A stretch of 64,000 nucleotides of DNA from Deltaproteobacteria bacterium (GCA_016931115.1 JAFGFM010000092.1:1-64000), one strand, 5' to 3'; shown: positions 35,478 through 44,922, counted from the stretch's first letter. The notes: generated from the sequence alone by a model not told the origin. Numbers and translations are program-made.

Positions 35478-36335
35478 ATCTGGTCGAATATAATACTCCA
35501 TACGGTCAATCAATCGGGAATTCGGCCGATTGAGCATCCAGAGCCGTCCCAAAGAATTCTCAACCAGATACTTCACTATCCAGTGTGGTGTAAAAAGCTG
35601 AGTGGCGGCAGGGATATTTTCAGGAGTTATTTTCATATTATTCTTCAGTCCCTCAAAAACTGCATCCTTCTTCTCTGAAATATAAAACTGGTATAACCAG
35701 CCTATTATCTCAACCTCCTGCCAGTCATCTTCAGGGATCTCACTCACAAGCCTTCTTATCATGGAGTCGGAATGTAGGAGATTATCTGGCAGTAAAAGCT
35801 CTGTCTCATCATTTACCTTTTCAAACAAGAATGGCATGGCATCATTCAGGGCGTTGCACTGGGCTATAAGAAGCATTTTATACAGCTCTGCTTCCTTTGA
35901 CCCCTCCATCTTTAATTCAATAACCTTTTCCCTGTCCAGCCCCGGTAGATCCACATGCTCCGCATGTTTTAAGATATCAGGAATATTATTCGTATCATTC
36001 GTGTTATCTGTGGTTGAAAGGACTCTGTAGCCATGCTCCAGAAACCCATGAATCTCCATATACCGGATAGCCACAAACCGGTTAAACCAGGTATAAGCCA
36101 TGGCCTCCATTACCTGATCAAAACCTTTATTCTTTATCCTCTCTTCAAGCTTTTTGCGTTTTGATGCAACACAAATGGGAAATGGCTTATCACCTATAAT
36201 GGCAATATCGCCCTTTTCAATAACTGGAGTAATATTTTCTTTCGTAAGGCCGTAATATGCCGCTCGGTCTGTTATGGCCTGTATAAATTCACGACGTGCC
36301 CTGGGGGCATATGATTTGAGTTTATTTCTGTTCAT
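35064..36335 (-). CDS. pglX: PglX BREX methyltransferase, N-terminal part reading into the inserted four-helix-bundle gene
   Basis: 423 residues. The first ~286 are the PglX N-terminus (PRARREFIQAITDRAAYYGL, QLFTPHWIVKYLVENSLG, LWMLNRPNSRLIDRMEYYI). Reading then runs into the inserted element and ends after its four-helix-bundle protein. Without the methyltransferase motifs, which lie downstream in another frame, this product cannot methylate. Near 35990-36012 a repeat of the AACCACGAATNACACGAA type is translated in frame as STTDNTNDTNN. Confidence 0.82.
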   Translation of the reverse strand: MNRNKLKSYAPRARREFIQAITDRAAYYGLTKENITPVIEKGDIAIIGDKPFPICVASKRKKLEERIKNKGFDQVMEAMAYTWFNRFVAIRYMEIHGFLEHGYRVLSTTDNTNDTNNIPDILKHAEHVDLPGLDREKVIELKMEGSKEAELYKMLLIAQCNALNDAMPFLFEKVNDETELLLPDNLLHSDSMIRRLVSEIPEDDWQEVEIIGWLYQFYISEKKDAVFEGLKNNMKITPENIPAATQLFTPHWIVKYLVENSLGRLWMLNRPNSRLIDRMEYYIRPDTSGIRNQGLVKQSEAIMEVKSYQDLIVWQKAMDLVEIVYQATKKFPKEELYGLTNQIRRAAVSIPSNIAEGHARNSTAEFRNFLSIAQGSKAEVETQILIAQRLQYIALKQTQEMLSLLKEISKMLGALRSRLTPVP

Positions 36336-36347
36336 ATGCTATTTGGA

Positions 36348-36938
36348 TTATCCCATCAACTTTTTAACAAGTCTATAAACAGTTGAACCATTTGTCCTGG
36401 GCCAGTCTTCACATGGAGGAGTATCCTTGGCCTCTGCTCGATCGATTGCATCCTGTATGCCCGGTTGAATTTTATGCACTTCCAGATGCCCCTTTTCAAA
36501 TTGCGGCAGATGCCGTTTAAGCCGTTGTGTGCAATCCTTTGACCCGGATACCCCCTTTCCATCTTCAAAATGGAGTAAGAGCCAATATTCAAACTGGGGA
36601 TTACTTACTGAAAGGTTATAGTGCGACACTCCGCAACCGAGGAATACTTCTTCCAATTGTTCTTCATCCCACTGATCCCGATCTATAACCAGCCATACCT
36701 CATCCTCTTTTTTAAGCCCTTTTTCATCTACGAATTTCTTTGCTCTTCTAAGGGTATGCAGAGGAGAACTTTTATGTTTTATGGCCGGAAGCAGTTTTAT
36801 GTGTATTGTGGTTTGAAGACTATTGAATATTCCAAAATATATAGGCTCTGTTCTTGCTCCTTCCGTTGCAATAAGAAAAAGCTTGCGATAATGAAGAGCA
36901 GCTTTTGGTCGTTTGAAAATCCGCTTTCTACCTGGCAT
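36348..36938 (-). CDS. rloB: RloB-family protein (AbiLii-like)
   Basis: 196 residues. The N-terminus (FLIATEGARTEPIYFGIFNS) and core (EDEVWLVIDRDQWDEEQL, SNPQFEYWLLLHFED) match the RloB domain, a Toprim-like fold found in AbiL and RloAB phage-defence pairs. The start overlaps the stop of the RloA-like gene (TGATG), so both proteins are made together. The Asp-rich IDRD segment may be catalytic in nucleic-acid cleavage (inference from Toprim relatives). Confidence 0.82.
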   Translation of the reverse strand: MPGRKRIFKRPKAALHYRKLFLIATEGARTEPIYFGIFNSLQTTIHIKLLPAIKHKSSPLHTLRRAKKFVDEKGLKKEDEVWLVIDRDQWDEEQLEEVFLGCGVSHYNLSVSNPQFEYWLLLHFEDGKGVSGSKDCTQRLKRHLPQFEKGHLEVHKIQPGIQDAIDRAEAKDTPPCEDWPRTNGSTVYRLVKKLMG

Positions 36939-38281
36939 CAGTTATTGCCTCTTTCCATATCAGTGTCTTCTGATCTTAATGCGCCGGAAATGAGTATTCG
37001 CGGAATTCCACCAAGCTTACCCTGAAGATAGCTTTTTCGAATATCTTTGTCATAACGTACATCTTTATAATCACTAAAGGCCAATAAAGAGGAACGCCCC
37101 TCATTGTCCCGCTCTGTTACCCACATTTCATCTCTACGAAATAGCCGCTGATCCATCAAAAAAACATCATGGGTGGTCAACAATAATTGAGACCGGGTTT
37201 CAGGTGCACATGATTCCAGATATCCATTCAGTAATTCTCTGGTTAAAAGGGTATGCAGGCTCCGATCAATCTCATCAATGACAAATACTTTTTCGTTGCT
37301 AGACGGGGCAAGTTCCAGAAAAGCCGGAATCAAATCAATGACACGTTGTGTTCCATCTGACTCCTGCTTCATATCAAAACGTATCTCATTTCCTGATGAA
37401 TCATTATGAAAGCTGACCAATTTTCGAGCTTCCAGTTCTCCATTTTTACGGACAATAGTAATTCGTTCACGTGTAGGTTCCACCAATAGGCGGACAGTAG
37501 CTCCTTCCGGGATTTCTTCTCGAAGTCTTGTCTTAAGATTTTCAGGTAAACCCAGATTATCAAATTCAACTTTTTCTCCACCAAGCCTCGAAATACCTGT
37601 GTCAAGATGACTTAGAGTCAGGTTCATATGGCCATATAATGGATTCTCCTCCTGAAAAAACCGTTCAAAAGGCTCAAAACGGCTATCCGGCGCTATCATA
37701 ACCAGACTATCTTTAAACCAGTCATAAATATGCTTAAATCTTTCAACCTTCTGGTTGACTGCATTAGTAAGAAATAACTGATTATCGCGGGTTCCCTGAA
37801 ATGCGAAATTAAGAAACTGGTCTTTTTTAAATTCAGTTGAAAATTTAATATCTCCTTCCTTGCGCCGATAAAGCTCTTTTTCAGATGTCTTTTGAATCTC
37901 TGTCAGCCACTCTTCAACTACACGATCACGGGTTACGCGGAAACCAAACTCATAGCAACAGTCATTAATATACAGCTCAAAGGATAAAAAAGTTGGTAAT
38001 TTTAAACAGGAAGGGTTCAGCCTGAAGGGTTCTATAGGAATTATTGCCTCAGGTTGTGTGCCTTTGACCACAAATTGACGTGCAAAATTGAGCGCTTTAA
38101 AAAAATTTGTCTTACCTGATGCATTACCACCATAAATGGCAGCAATCGGTAATAATCGCATATTATATTTTGGGATGTGAGGCACTCGATCCAAGTGTTG
38201 TTTTTCACGGCTGGCAACCATAGAAAAAGTTACCTTAGACTGGAACGATAACCAGTTTTCTACAGAAAATGATATTAACAT
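36938..38281 (-). CDS. rloA: RloA-family AAA ATPase (AbiLi-like, SMC/OLD-type)
   Basis: 447 residues with the AAA_15/OLD-like layout: [16 protein letters not shown], Walker [15 protein letters not shown] (about 55-68), and Walker [16 protein letters not shown] followed by [12 protein letters not shown]. These ATPases pair with RloB. The pair sits between brxC and pglX, exactly inside the BREX operon on the same strand, and therefore appears to be cargo or an accessory phage-defence module. Confidence 0.86.
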   Translation of the reverse strand: MLISFSVENWLSFQSKVTFSMVASREKQHLDRVPHIPKYNMRLLPIAAIYGGNASGKTNFFKALNFARQFVVKGTQPEAIIPIEPFRLNPSCLKLPTFLSFELYINDCCYEFGFRVTRDRVVEEWLTEIQKTSEKELYRRKEGDIKFSTEFKKDQFLNFAFQGTRDNQLFLTNAVNQKVERFKHIYDWFKDSLVMIAPDSRFEPFERFFQEENPLYGHMNLTLSHLDTGISRLGGEKVEFDNLGLPENLKTRLREEIPEGATVRLLVEPTRERITIVRKNGELEARKLVSFHNDSSGNEIRFDMKQESDGTQRVIDLIPAFLELAPSSNEKVFVIDEIDRSLHTLLTRELLNGYLESCAPETRSQLLLTTHDVFLMDQRLFRRDEMWVTERDNEGRSSLLAFSDYKDVRYDKDIRKSYLQGKLGGIPRILISGALRSEDTDMERGNN

Positions 38282-38501
38282 ATTAATTCTCCGATTTATT
38301 CTCTTGAAATATATTTTTATTAAATATTAGCATCCTAATGTCTGCATTTCAAGAGATAATGTCTCGCAAAGTAATAATTTACCATGGATTGCACGGATAT
38401 TATTAAAAAATCAAAGGCGTTAACCGTGAATTCATGAATACCAGGAATTTTTTTCTTGTCTTTAATATCCGGGTAATCATTGTGATTCGTGGTTCCTTCT
38501 T
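38282..38501. repeat. Intergenic region between brxC and rloA with a degenerate repeat
   Basis: 220 bases without a gene. At 38473-38496 the minus strand reads AACCACGAATCACAATGATTAC, related to the repeats at 32149-32177 and inside pglX. A second degenerate unit lies near 38390-38400. An internal promoter for rloAB-pglX may be here but cannot be defined. Confidence 0.4.
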
Positions 38502-41500
38502 TTATCGGATTTGTATACGATCACCCGATTTAATAGCCTCTTCCAGTTTTTGCCTGAGTTCATTCAAAAATCTGTTTATATCTTCTATACTTTCCAGGTA
38601 GTTATCACCTACCAGCTCAACCGGTTTAACAACACGCCTGGGTTTAATCTTTTGAGGTTCAGATACACCCTGCTTTTTCTCAGCCGAATTATTTACAAAT
38701 GCCTCAATCCTACCCATTGCATTGTCAAATGCCTTTTCAGCCTCCTGCTCCATCTGTGCCAGATGCGCTATGCTTTCTATCCTTTCAATACTATCTCTTA
38801 GATTCTGTAACTGGGTTGTGGAATTGTAAATCAGGTTGCCATCTCCACTGACGCTTTGGACCTCTTTTTTGATTCTGTTTAAAAAGCCATCTATCCTGCT
38901 TAAAACCTCAGACTGTTTCTGTTTGACAAAGGCATTGTTTATTTCCTTTACAGCGCTTACCAGCCCGTCTGTCTCATGGATAATGCCATAGGGCGCTTTG
39001 GAGGACAGTATCTCCTGCATTCTTTTAAGAGCCGGCGCAGCCGTTTCATCCTGTTCCAGCTCAAAGCGGTTTATATCGAATTTGTTATATGCTAAACGCA
39101 GCTTGTCCCATGTGTGCATCTGGTTTTCATAAAACTGTTCCAGAGTATGAAAATTATCTGAAAGATCAAGCAGGTCATCCTTATTGGCATTAAACCTGTC
39201 TATAAATTTATAGCTTTCATCAACAGATAACAGGGGCCTTATTATATTCAATGCCTCTGTTATCTCTTCTTTGCCAGGGTATTCCCCAGTGTCTGCCAGT
39301 GGCTTAAAACTGTTCAGAGATGTTTCCCATGTTTTAAGCTTGTTTTTTAAAAAGGCGCAAAGGGCGTCTTCATTATCAGGCCCCATTTCAGAGAATACAT
39401 CCTTGCCTGTCTTCCTTGCCCTCTGAAGCGCCTCAGGGTCTGATGTTTTTCTTTTATGAATGGTGATCTTTTTCCACTTAGAGGATGCCTTGATCTGTTC
39501 AAAGACTTTATTGAGTGGAAGTATATCTGCATCCATTTTAAGGCTGATCTCTCCAACTGCAAGAAGCCTGCATATAAGGAGTATCACCTCCATCTCAGGC
39601 CAACCATATGGCCGGACAGAATAACGCTTTTCAATCATGTCGCTGATTATGATTGAATGATTCTTTATGTTGCACAGGTCGACATAATTGCGAAGATCTT
39701 CAATGGCCTTGGGGTTGTTCTGTTCAATTGTAAGGTCAAGACTCTGTTGGGCTATATCATTACTTTTTAGAACCGCCTGAATTTCCTTCTCCGGTTCACT
39801 GTGTACATATTCCAGGTAGCTCATCTTGGAAAATGTGTTTGTTATTAAATACTCAAATGCCTCTTCCAGGGTAGATATGGGGGCTGAAGCCTTGATATTG
39901 ACCTTCTGGCCAGCAATAAAATAGGAGGCATCAACCAGCATTTCAGCAAGAATCTTATTCAGGCGTTCCCTCCGCACGCGATTTTCCTCGGCATTATCCC
40001 TTCTTACTCTTTGTGCTGTAGTTGGAAGGTTGCTATCACTTTTGGTCCTGAGATATTTGTCGGTCCGGGCGTATGTGCGTAGTTCCCTATCAAAATTTTC
40101 GTCATCCCTTAGCCGGATAATTATCTGACCACCCTCATTACTACTGTCAAGAATACACTTTCGGTCAGAATATTTATCATAATCTTCATTAAGGGGAGAA
40201 ATTACTGAGACAACCAGTCCTCCTTCGGTCTTATTCCCTACAGGATACAGATCGCAGAGCCTTGTAAACCCAAAATCCATCTTGTTTTTGGTATATCTGT
40301 GTTTCCTCTGATCCTTGTATATATCACTGAATATCATATCCCCCAAAAGCCGACTCTCTTCGGCAGTGCTTAGATCAATGCCCTTAATCTCCCTGTTGAT
40401 ATCCCTTTCTTCATTAGTGAGAAAGAAATATCTATCACCATTACGTTTTATAAGATTTATCGATTCAAGGCGCTGGAGAGATGCTTCTATATGTTGCTTT
40501 AATGCGATACGATCAGCATCAATCTCCTCCAGACATAGAGTTACAAGATTATCTGTATTGCCTTTTATCTCTTCAACATGGCGAATAAGAAACAATACCT
40601 GTAATACCTTGATATCAAAGGGTTCAAGGTTAGGATTATCAGATGCCTGATTTATTGTCCTTTTTACTGATGTATCAAGAAAACTCTCAATAGATGGATA
40701 GAACTCATAAAGAGGAACAAGTACACCGACATCTTTCAATGCCACATTCTGCACTGCGGACTGGAAGGCGTCCAGCATAGACCTTTCACCTTTGGCAAGA
40801 TGTAATCCTGTTGCACCAGCGTTTCTGATCACCTCGAATATCTTCTGAAGAAGTGCGAACTGGTAAGGTACAAAGGGGTAATTCCAGGCAAAATCGTCCA
40901 TATCTGAATATGGCTTCAAGGTCATACGACAATCCATGAATGACAATTGATTACGGAGGATATCGCCTTTTTCTCTGAATATTCTTGAGAGCTCTTCTTT
41001 CACGTCATCGTTTTTCTCAAGAATGCGCCTTCTAATAACCTCATCTGCATTTCTGCTGGAAAGTGAAAGGCGTGTTCTGAACCGGCCCTGTATCTTTGAA
41101 AAGTCATTTTTTGCTGATGTCCGAAGTTCACCAATAACTTTATTTATCTCTTCCTGGGAGGTGACAATAACCCATGCCCTGCCTTTACAAAGGGTTCCTA
41201 AGTCTTCAATAACTGTCTGAAGGTTTAGCATGAGGTGCCCATCGGTGCCAATGAACTGCCCTATTTCATCCACCAGGAAGACAAGACGGCTATTAGGCCC
41301 TCTTGAATCAAGATACTCCTTTATCCATTTTGCCAGGTTTTCTACAGTAAGCGAAAAATTGCCGGGTGCATTATCTATCCATTTTTCTGCTGACTCCCTG
41401 CTTTGCTCAAGGGTCTTTTGAAATGCCTCTATCACTTGATCCCTGTTGAACGCATAGGCGTCTCTTTCATCGAGCCATTCAGTCCCTGTGATTTCAAGAT

Positions 41501-42074
41501 AGTTTTTATGGAACTCTTTCAGCTTATTTTTGCTCGCAAGATAACGCTCCATGTGGGCTATATGAGGATGATCTCCATCAAATCCCTGTATTTCATTGAG
41601 CACTTTAAGGAATACCGAAAGGATTGCATCTCTTCCGGGCCTGCTGTCAGCCTTACTATCTATATTAAAGAGTATGACCTCTGCTTTTGATAAGCCCGCT
41701 CTTTTTATATCACCAAGAAGCATGGCATCTGATACCTTTTCATTTAAAAAATCGATAGCCTGTTTTTGTTGCCCTGAATGAGAAAGGGTTTTATTACCCA
41801 GTAAATATGAAAGCACCTTAATAAAATGGGACTTACCGGAGCCGAAGAAGCCTGAAATCCATACACCCATCTTTCCTGTTATGGCTGGATCATTGGGATT
41901 ATCCATTACATTAAGATAGGCAGTGAGAAAATCACGGAAATGCCTATCGAGTTCCTGCGTTAAGACAAACTCGTCAAGTTCCTGCCATACGGAGTTTTCA
42001 TCCAACTGCTGGGCCTTGATAACACCATTTATTGACCGGAATATATCCTTCTTGAATAGGCTTTTTATCTGCAT
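38502..42074 (-). CDS. brxC: BrxC, large P-loop ATPase of type 1 BREX
   Basis: 1190 residues from ATG 42074 (MQIKSLFKKDIFRSINGVIK), which follows GAGG. An in-frame TTG at 42137 would overlap brxB and is less likely, and the ATG start matches the usual BrxC beginning. The P-loop is WISGFFGSGKSHFIKVL (about residues 67-83), and Walker B is LVFLVDEIGQFIG. The C-terminal half is largely helical. BrxC is a core BREX component thought to work with PglX and PglZ in phage exclusion. Confidence 0.93.
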   Translation of the reverse strand: MQIKSLFKKDIFRSINGVIKAQQLDENSVWQELDEFVLTQELDRHFRDFLTAYLNVMDNPNDPAITGKMGVWISGFFGSGKSHFIKVLSYLLGNKTLSHSGQQKQAIDFLNEKVSDAMLLGDIKRAGLSKAEVILFNIDSKADSRPGRDAILSVFLKVLNEIQGFDGDHPHIAHMERYLASKNKLKEFHKNYLEITGTEWLDERDAYAFNRDQVIEAFQKTLEQSRESAEKWIDNAPGNFSLTVENLAKWIKEYLDSRGPNSRLVFLVDEIGQFIGTDGHLMLNLQTVIEDLGTLCKGRAWVIVTSQEEINKVIGELRTSAKNDFSKIQGRFRTRLSLSSRNADEVIRRRILEKNDDVKEELSRIFREKGDILRNQLSFMDCRMTLKPYSDMDDFAWNYPFVPYQFALLQKIFEVIRNAGATGLHLAKGERSMLDAFQSAVQNVALKDVGVLVPLYEFYPSIESFLDTSVKRTINQASDNPNLEPFDIKVLQVLFLIRHVEEIKGNTDNLVTLCLEEIDADRIALKQHIEASLQRLESINLIKRNGDRYFFLTNEERDINREIKGIDLSTAEESRLLGDMIFSDIYKDQRKHRYTKNKMDFGFTRLCDLYPVGNKTEGGLVVSVISPLNEDYDKYSDRKCILDSSNEGGQIIIRLRDDENFDRELRTYARTDKYLRTKSDSNLPTTAQRVRRDNAEENRVRRERLNKILAEMLVDASYFIAGQKVNIKASAPISTLEEAFEYLITNTFSKMSYLEYVHSEPEKEIQAVLKSNDIAQQSLDLTIEQNNPKAIEDLRNYVDLCNIKNHSIIISDMIEKRYSVRPYGWPEMEVILLICRLLAVGEISLKMDADILPLNKVFEQIKASSKWKKITIHKRKTSDPEALQRARKTGKDVFSEMGPDNEDALCAFLKNKLKTWETSLNSFKPLADTGEYPGKEEITEALNIIRPLLSVDESYKFIDRFNANKDDLLDLSDNFHTLEQFYENQMHTWDKLRLAYNKFDINRFELEQDETAAPALKRMQEILSSKAPYGIIHETDGLVSAVKEINNAFVKQKQSEVLSRIDGFLNRIKKEVQSVSGDGNLIYNSTTQLQNLRDSIERIESIAHLAQMEQEAEKAFDNAMGRIEAFVNNSAEKKQGVSEPQKIKPRRVVKPVELVGDNYLESIEDINRFLNELRQKLEEAIKSGDRIQIR

Positions 42075-42084
42075 TTCAACCTCA

Positions 42085-42315
42085 TTATGGAACGAGCTTA
42101 AAGGCTCTATAGTAGTTGTTGCTTTTTGTTTTTCCAAATAATCTTAAAGACTGGCCATCATAACGGCCAGGGTAAAACATTACCAGGGGGGTTTTACCCA
42201 TCACAACCTGGAGATTATTTAACAGGATATGAGATCTTACCAGAGGCCAGACACTGCCGACACCTGATATGAGCACAAGATCCTGAGTATCCGGTTTGCA
42301 GGAATCAGCAAAGAG
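42085..42315 (-). pseudogene. brxB: BrxB C-terminal part beyond the in-frame stop
   Basis: After the TAA the frame reads LFADSCKPDTQDLVLISGVG, then VMGKTPLVMFYPGRYDGQSL and ends YYRAFKLVP at 42085. This is the conserved BrxB C-terminal region. A GTG at 42276 could restart translation but no good ribosome-binding site precedes it. Conservation right up to the natural stop suggests the nonsense change is recent or artefactual. Confidence 0.7.
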
Positions 42316-42660
42316 TTAAATTAGTTTCTCTGTTTTAAGCACACCTTGCAGGGCATTGATAAGGGAATTATCTCCCTTATCCCTTTGTTTTTCAAAAGAC
42401 TTTTCAAGAAGATTTCGTTCTTTGAGATATGAAACAATAAGATCAAAAAGATTTATATGTTTTACTCTAAGAGTTGGTCTGTGCTTTGGGATATGATCCA
42501 GAATAAAGGTGATAAATTCACGAATTCTGAGTTCGGCCTCAGGAGGGTAATCAAATATATAAAATACTATTTCATTACTCAGACCTTTACCACTCAAAAA
42601 TTCCGGCGATGTAATTTTTGGCAGCACTTCATTCATGCGTTCTGTAAGGGAGTCGATCAT
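42316..42660 (-). CDS. brxB: BrxB, N-terminal part, ended by an in-frame TAA
   Basis: The ATG at 42660 overlaps the brxA stop (ATGA). 114 residues (MIDSLTERMNEVLPKITSPE ... VLKTEKLI) match the start of BrxB (DUF1788) and then meet TAA at 42316-42318. The same frame continues to 42085 with the highly conserved BrxB C-terminus, so the gene of 191 codons is intact apart from this codon. BrxB is a small core protein of type 1 BREX. Loss should impair the system unless the stop is suppressed or is an error in the sequence. Confidence 0.75.
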   Translation of the reverse strand: MIDSLTERMNEVLPKITSPEFLSGKGLSNEIVFYIFDYPPEAELRIREFITFILDHIPKHRPTLRVKHINLFDLIVSYLKERNLLEKSFEKQRDKGDNSLINALQGVLKTEKLI

Positions 42661-43247
42661 GGTTCCACCTGAATACACCTTAAAACATATTGTTCATTTT
42701 CCTTCTCAAGGTAACTAATAACCTGTGAAGCTATATGAATTTTCTGAAGTTTTTTTGTTTTCATGTCTTCAATATAACCTGCCTGAGCAATAATATGAAA
42801 AATAGAAGACCTGAGCCTCCTTACGGTAGTTTCCTCCCAGACAGGCATTTCAGATTCACGCCTGTGGCAGTCCTCCAGATATTCCTCCCACAGCCTGTAT
42901 GACAAAACAGTGTTGAAAATCCTGTATTGCTCTCTGACAACCTGATCGAGAAAATCTCCTAGTAAAGGGCTGTGTTTGACTGCCGCAGCCAGTGTTGCAT
43001 GGACTGCAACTGAACCAACACCATCTCTTATCAGCTTCCACAGTTCAGGTTTCATCAACTCAAGCCGCTTGCGTATTAATCGGCCAAGACGTATAGCCGT
43101 GGCCTTAGAACGGGCTTTAAGTATATTATTTTCAATTATCTCTTTTTTCCATTTTTCATCATTTGGATTTTCTAAAATTAACCCGGCTATGATGCGACTT
43201 TCAGCTATTTTTAAAGACCCCGCTGTAATATCGGCACTATATTTCAT
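42657..43247 (-). CDS. brxA: BrxA (DUF1819), first gene of the BREX operon
   Basis: 196 residues (MKYSADITAGSLKIAESRII ... LRSSIFHIIAQAGYIEDMKT) in the usual BrxA size range and position. BrxA is a helical DNA-binding-type core protein of type 1 BREX. Its stop overlaps the brxB start (ATGA). The 550 bases upstream are AT-rich without a gene and should hold the operon promoter. Confidence 0.9.
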   Translation of the reverse strand: MKYSADITAGSLKIAESRIIAGLILENPNDEKWKKEIIENNILKARSKATAIRLGRLIRKRLELMKPELWKLIRDGVGSVAVHATLAAAVKHSPLLGDFLDQVVREQYRIFNTVLSYRLWEEYLEDCHRRESEMPVWEETTVRRLRSSIFHIIAQAGYIEDMKTKKLQKIHIASQVISYLEKENEQYVLRCIQVEP

Positions 43248-43796
43248 GATAAAAGTCTGTAAAAAGATGGCTGCATTAATAACCTAATTTCAAAATTATG
43301 AATTTAAATGTTAATAAATTATTAATTATATACTGGAATAGTGATAAATTATTTATTTTGAGCCTTTTTTTAACAGGAAAAATCAATTACAGCAAGTTTG
43401 TTTTGGCATATTTGCAATTGTTATGAAGTTGAATCTATTTTAACAATACCGGGTTATCAACTTCTAAGATATTCTTGCTACCAGTATTATTCTGGAATTA
43501 ATATACCGACCTGATTCCATCGGGAGCAGGGACCTTTTTATTGATTGAGCGTGGCATGATAAAGAACAGGGCTTCTCTTTTAATAAATTGAATTAAGGGT
43601 ATCTAATTAAAAAGAAGATCGTTCTATTCTTACACGAGATACACTTACAGCGTACTGAGCCTGGATTTAGTTTGACACTCAGAGTGATATTCCTTACACT
43701 TTTTTGGAAAAAGCGACATCTTATCACCTCCCTCGCTTCATACCATGATGGGTGAAAAAGGTTGCCCATCTAACATTTATTTAAAGGAGATGACTA
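43248..43796. other. Intergenic region upstream of brxA
   Basis: 549 bases without a credible gene. The part next to brxA (43280-43400) is very AT-rich and is the likely promoter region of the BREX operon. A 6-base inverted repeat (GATGGG/CCCATC) lies near 43750-43775 before the small plus-strand ORF. Nothing else is recognised. Confidence 0.5.
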
Positions 43797-43991
43797 ATGA
43801 GAGAGGTAATCTATAAAGATGGTATATATCTCAACCACAGCGCACATGGCATGGCGAGGATGAGCCTTAATGGAGATAAGCTGACACCGGAGTGGCTTTC
43901 AACAGATGCCAAATATCCGAATGAGTGGTATGCATTTAATCCGCAGGTTAACAGTAGGGTAGGGATTTACTCCCGATCTGATTTGCGTTAA
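43797..43991 (+). CDS. Small hypothetical protein (64 residues)
   Basis: A 64-residue ORF with a strong ribosome-binding site (AAAGGAGATGACTAATG). The product is hydrophilic (MREVIYKDGIYLNHSAHGMA ... SRVGIYSRSDLR), with no signal peptide or membrane segment. It is the only plus-strand ORF near the BREX start, ending just before a REP hairpin. I do not recognise a family. It could be a small regulator or a remnant of a longer gene. Confidence 0.45.
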   Translation: MREVIYKDGIYLNHSAHGMARMSLNGDKLTPEWLSTDAKYPNEWYAFNPQVNSRVGIYSRSDLR

Positions 43992-43995
43992 ATAT

Positions 43996-44046
43996 TGTAG
44001 AGACAAGGCATTCCTTGTCTCTACAGGGTGGTGCATAAAACACCAC
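43996..44046. repeat. REP-like hairpins
   Basis: TGTAGAGACAAGG-CATT-CCTTGTCTCTACA is a perfect 13-base hairpin (43996-44025), followed by GTGGTG...CACCAC (44028-44045). This kind of repeat recurs in many bacterial genomes. It sits just after the small ORF's stop and before the convergent glycosyltransferase gene, where it may terminate both. Confidence 0.7.
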
Positions 44047-44131
44047 TCTGCTAAATAATAAACCTGTCTTCATGAAATCACTTTGTGATACAACCTGGCA
44101 GACGGGCATCCATTGGTTTTTGATTTCCTTT

Positions 44132-44890
44132 TTAACCATGATCCTTTTTACTTTTTCCAGGGTGCTGATACCACATTTTATAACAGGCATCCCGGTTCTG
44201 AAGGGGACTTAAGTAGCGCAACATATGCAGAAACATTATTAAATGCTCCTTTATACTGTACCATTTTATCTTTCTGCTGCTTGTGATAATTGATTCATCA
44301 AGGATAATAAACCTCTTCCCATGTTTCCTGCCCCAGCGCCTTAATGCCCTTGAAAAGTGGATCTCTTCAGATGCATAATAGCGTTCATCAAACCCGCCTG
44401 TTTCCATGAATGCATCATGTGTGCAAAATACATATGCCCCGCAGGCCCATTTGAATGTTTTTGACAGTATCAGCCATGTTATAATGCCGCACTTAGCCAC
44501 CAATGGGAGATGTCCATCAAACTCAACGAGTGCGCCACCTCCGCAATACCTTTCAGATGCGAGGGTGTTAAGTGTCTTTTCAAGTAAGGCAGGTGAAATT
44601 AAAGTGTCACTGTCAACAAAGATAAGATATTTGCCAGATGCCGCTTTTGCCCCGGTATTGCGTGCCCTGGAAATCTGCTGGTGCTCTTCAAAGACAACCC
44701 TTGCTCCATATTCTTTTGCAATGGAGGCAGTAGAGTCTGTCGAATTATTGTCAGTGACTATAATCTCACCCCTGAATCGGCTAATGGTATTCATTGAGTG
44801 TCTGAGGTTTTCAAGGGTTTGAGGAAGATATTCTTCCTCATTATAGGCGGGTATGGTAATAGAATAATCTATATTTGTACCTGGCTTCAT
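44132..44890 (-). CDS. Glycosyltransferase family 2
   Basis: 252 residues with the GT-A fold motifs SITIPAYNEEEYLPQTLENL (about 10-29), IIVTDNNSTDSTASIA, and the DXD-like FVDSDTLI (about 91-98). The later GGFDERYYASEE segment holds the acceptor/base region. The C-terminus lacks membrane helices, so a soluble or peripheral transferase is expected. The sugar and acceptor are unknown, and its neighbours give no pathway context. Confidence 0.86.
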   Translation of the reverse strand: MKPGTNIDYSITIPAYNEEEYLPQTLENLRHSMNTISRFRGEIIVTDNNSTDSTASIAKEYGARVVFEEHQQISRARNTGAKAASGKYLIFVDSDTLISPALLEKTLNTLASERYCGGGALVEFDGHLPLVAKCGIITWLILSKTFKWACGAYVFCTHDAFMETGGFDERYYASEEIHFSRALRRWGRKHGKRFIILDESIITSSRKIKWYSIKEHLIMFLHMLRYLSPLQNRDACYKMWYQHPGKSKKDHG

Positions 44891-44922
44891 ATATCTCCAG
44901 CTTGGCTATCAATATAAAACGA

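Noticed and set aside
42075..42137. TTG start for brxC at 42137
   Set aside because: It would overlap the conserved brxB end; the ATG at 42074 has GAGG before it and matches the usual BrxC start.
43248..43796. CRISPR array or tRNA in the gaps
   Set aside because: No regularly spaced repeats and no cloverleaf-like sequence were found in this or other gaps.
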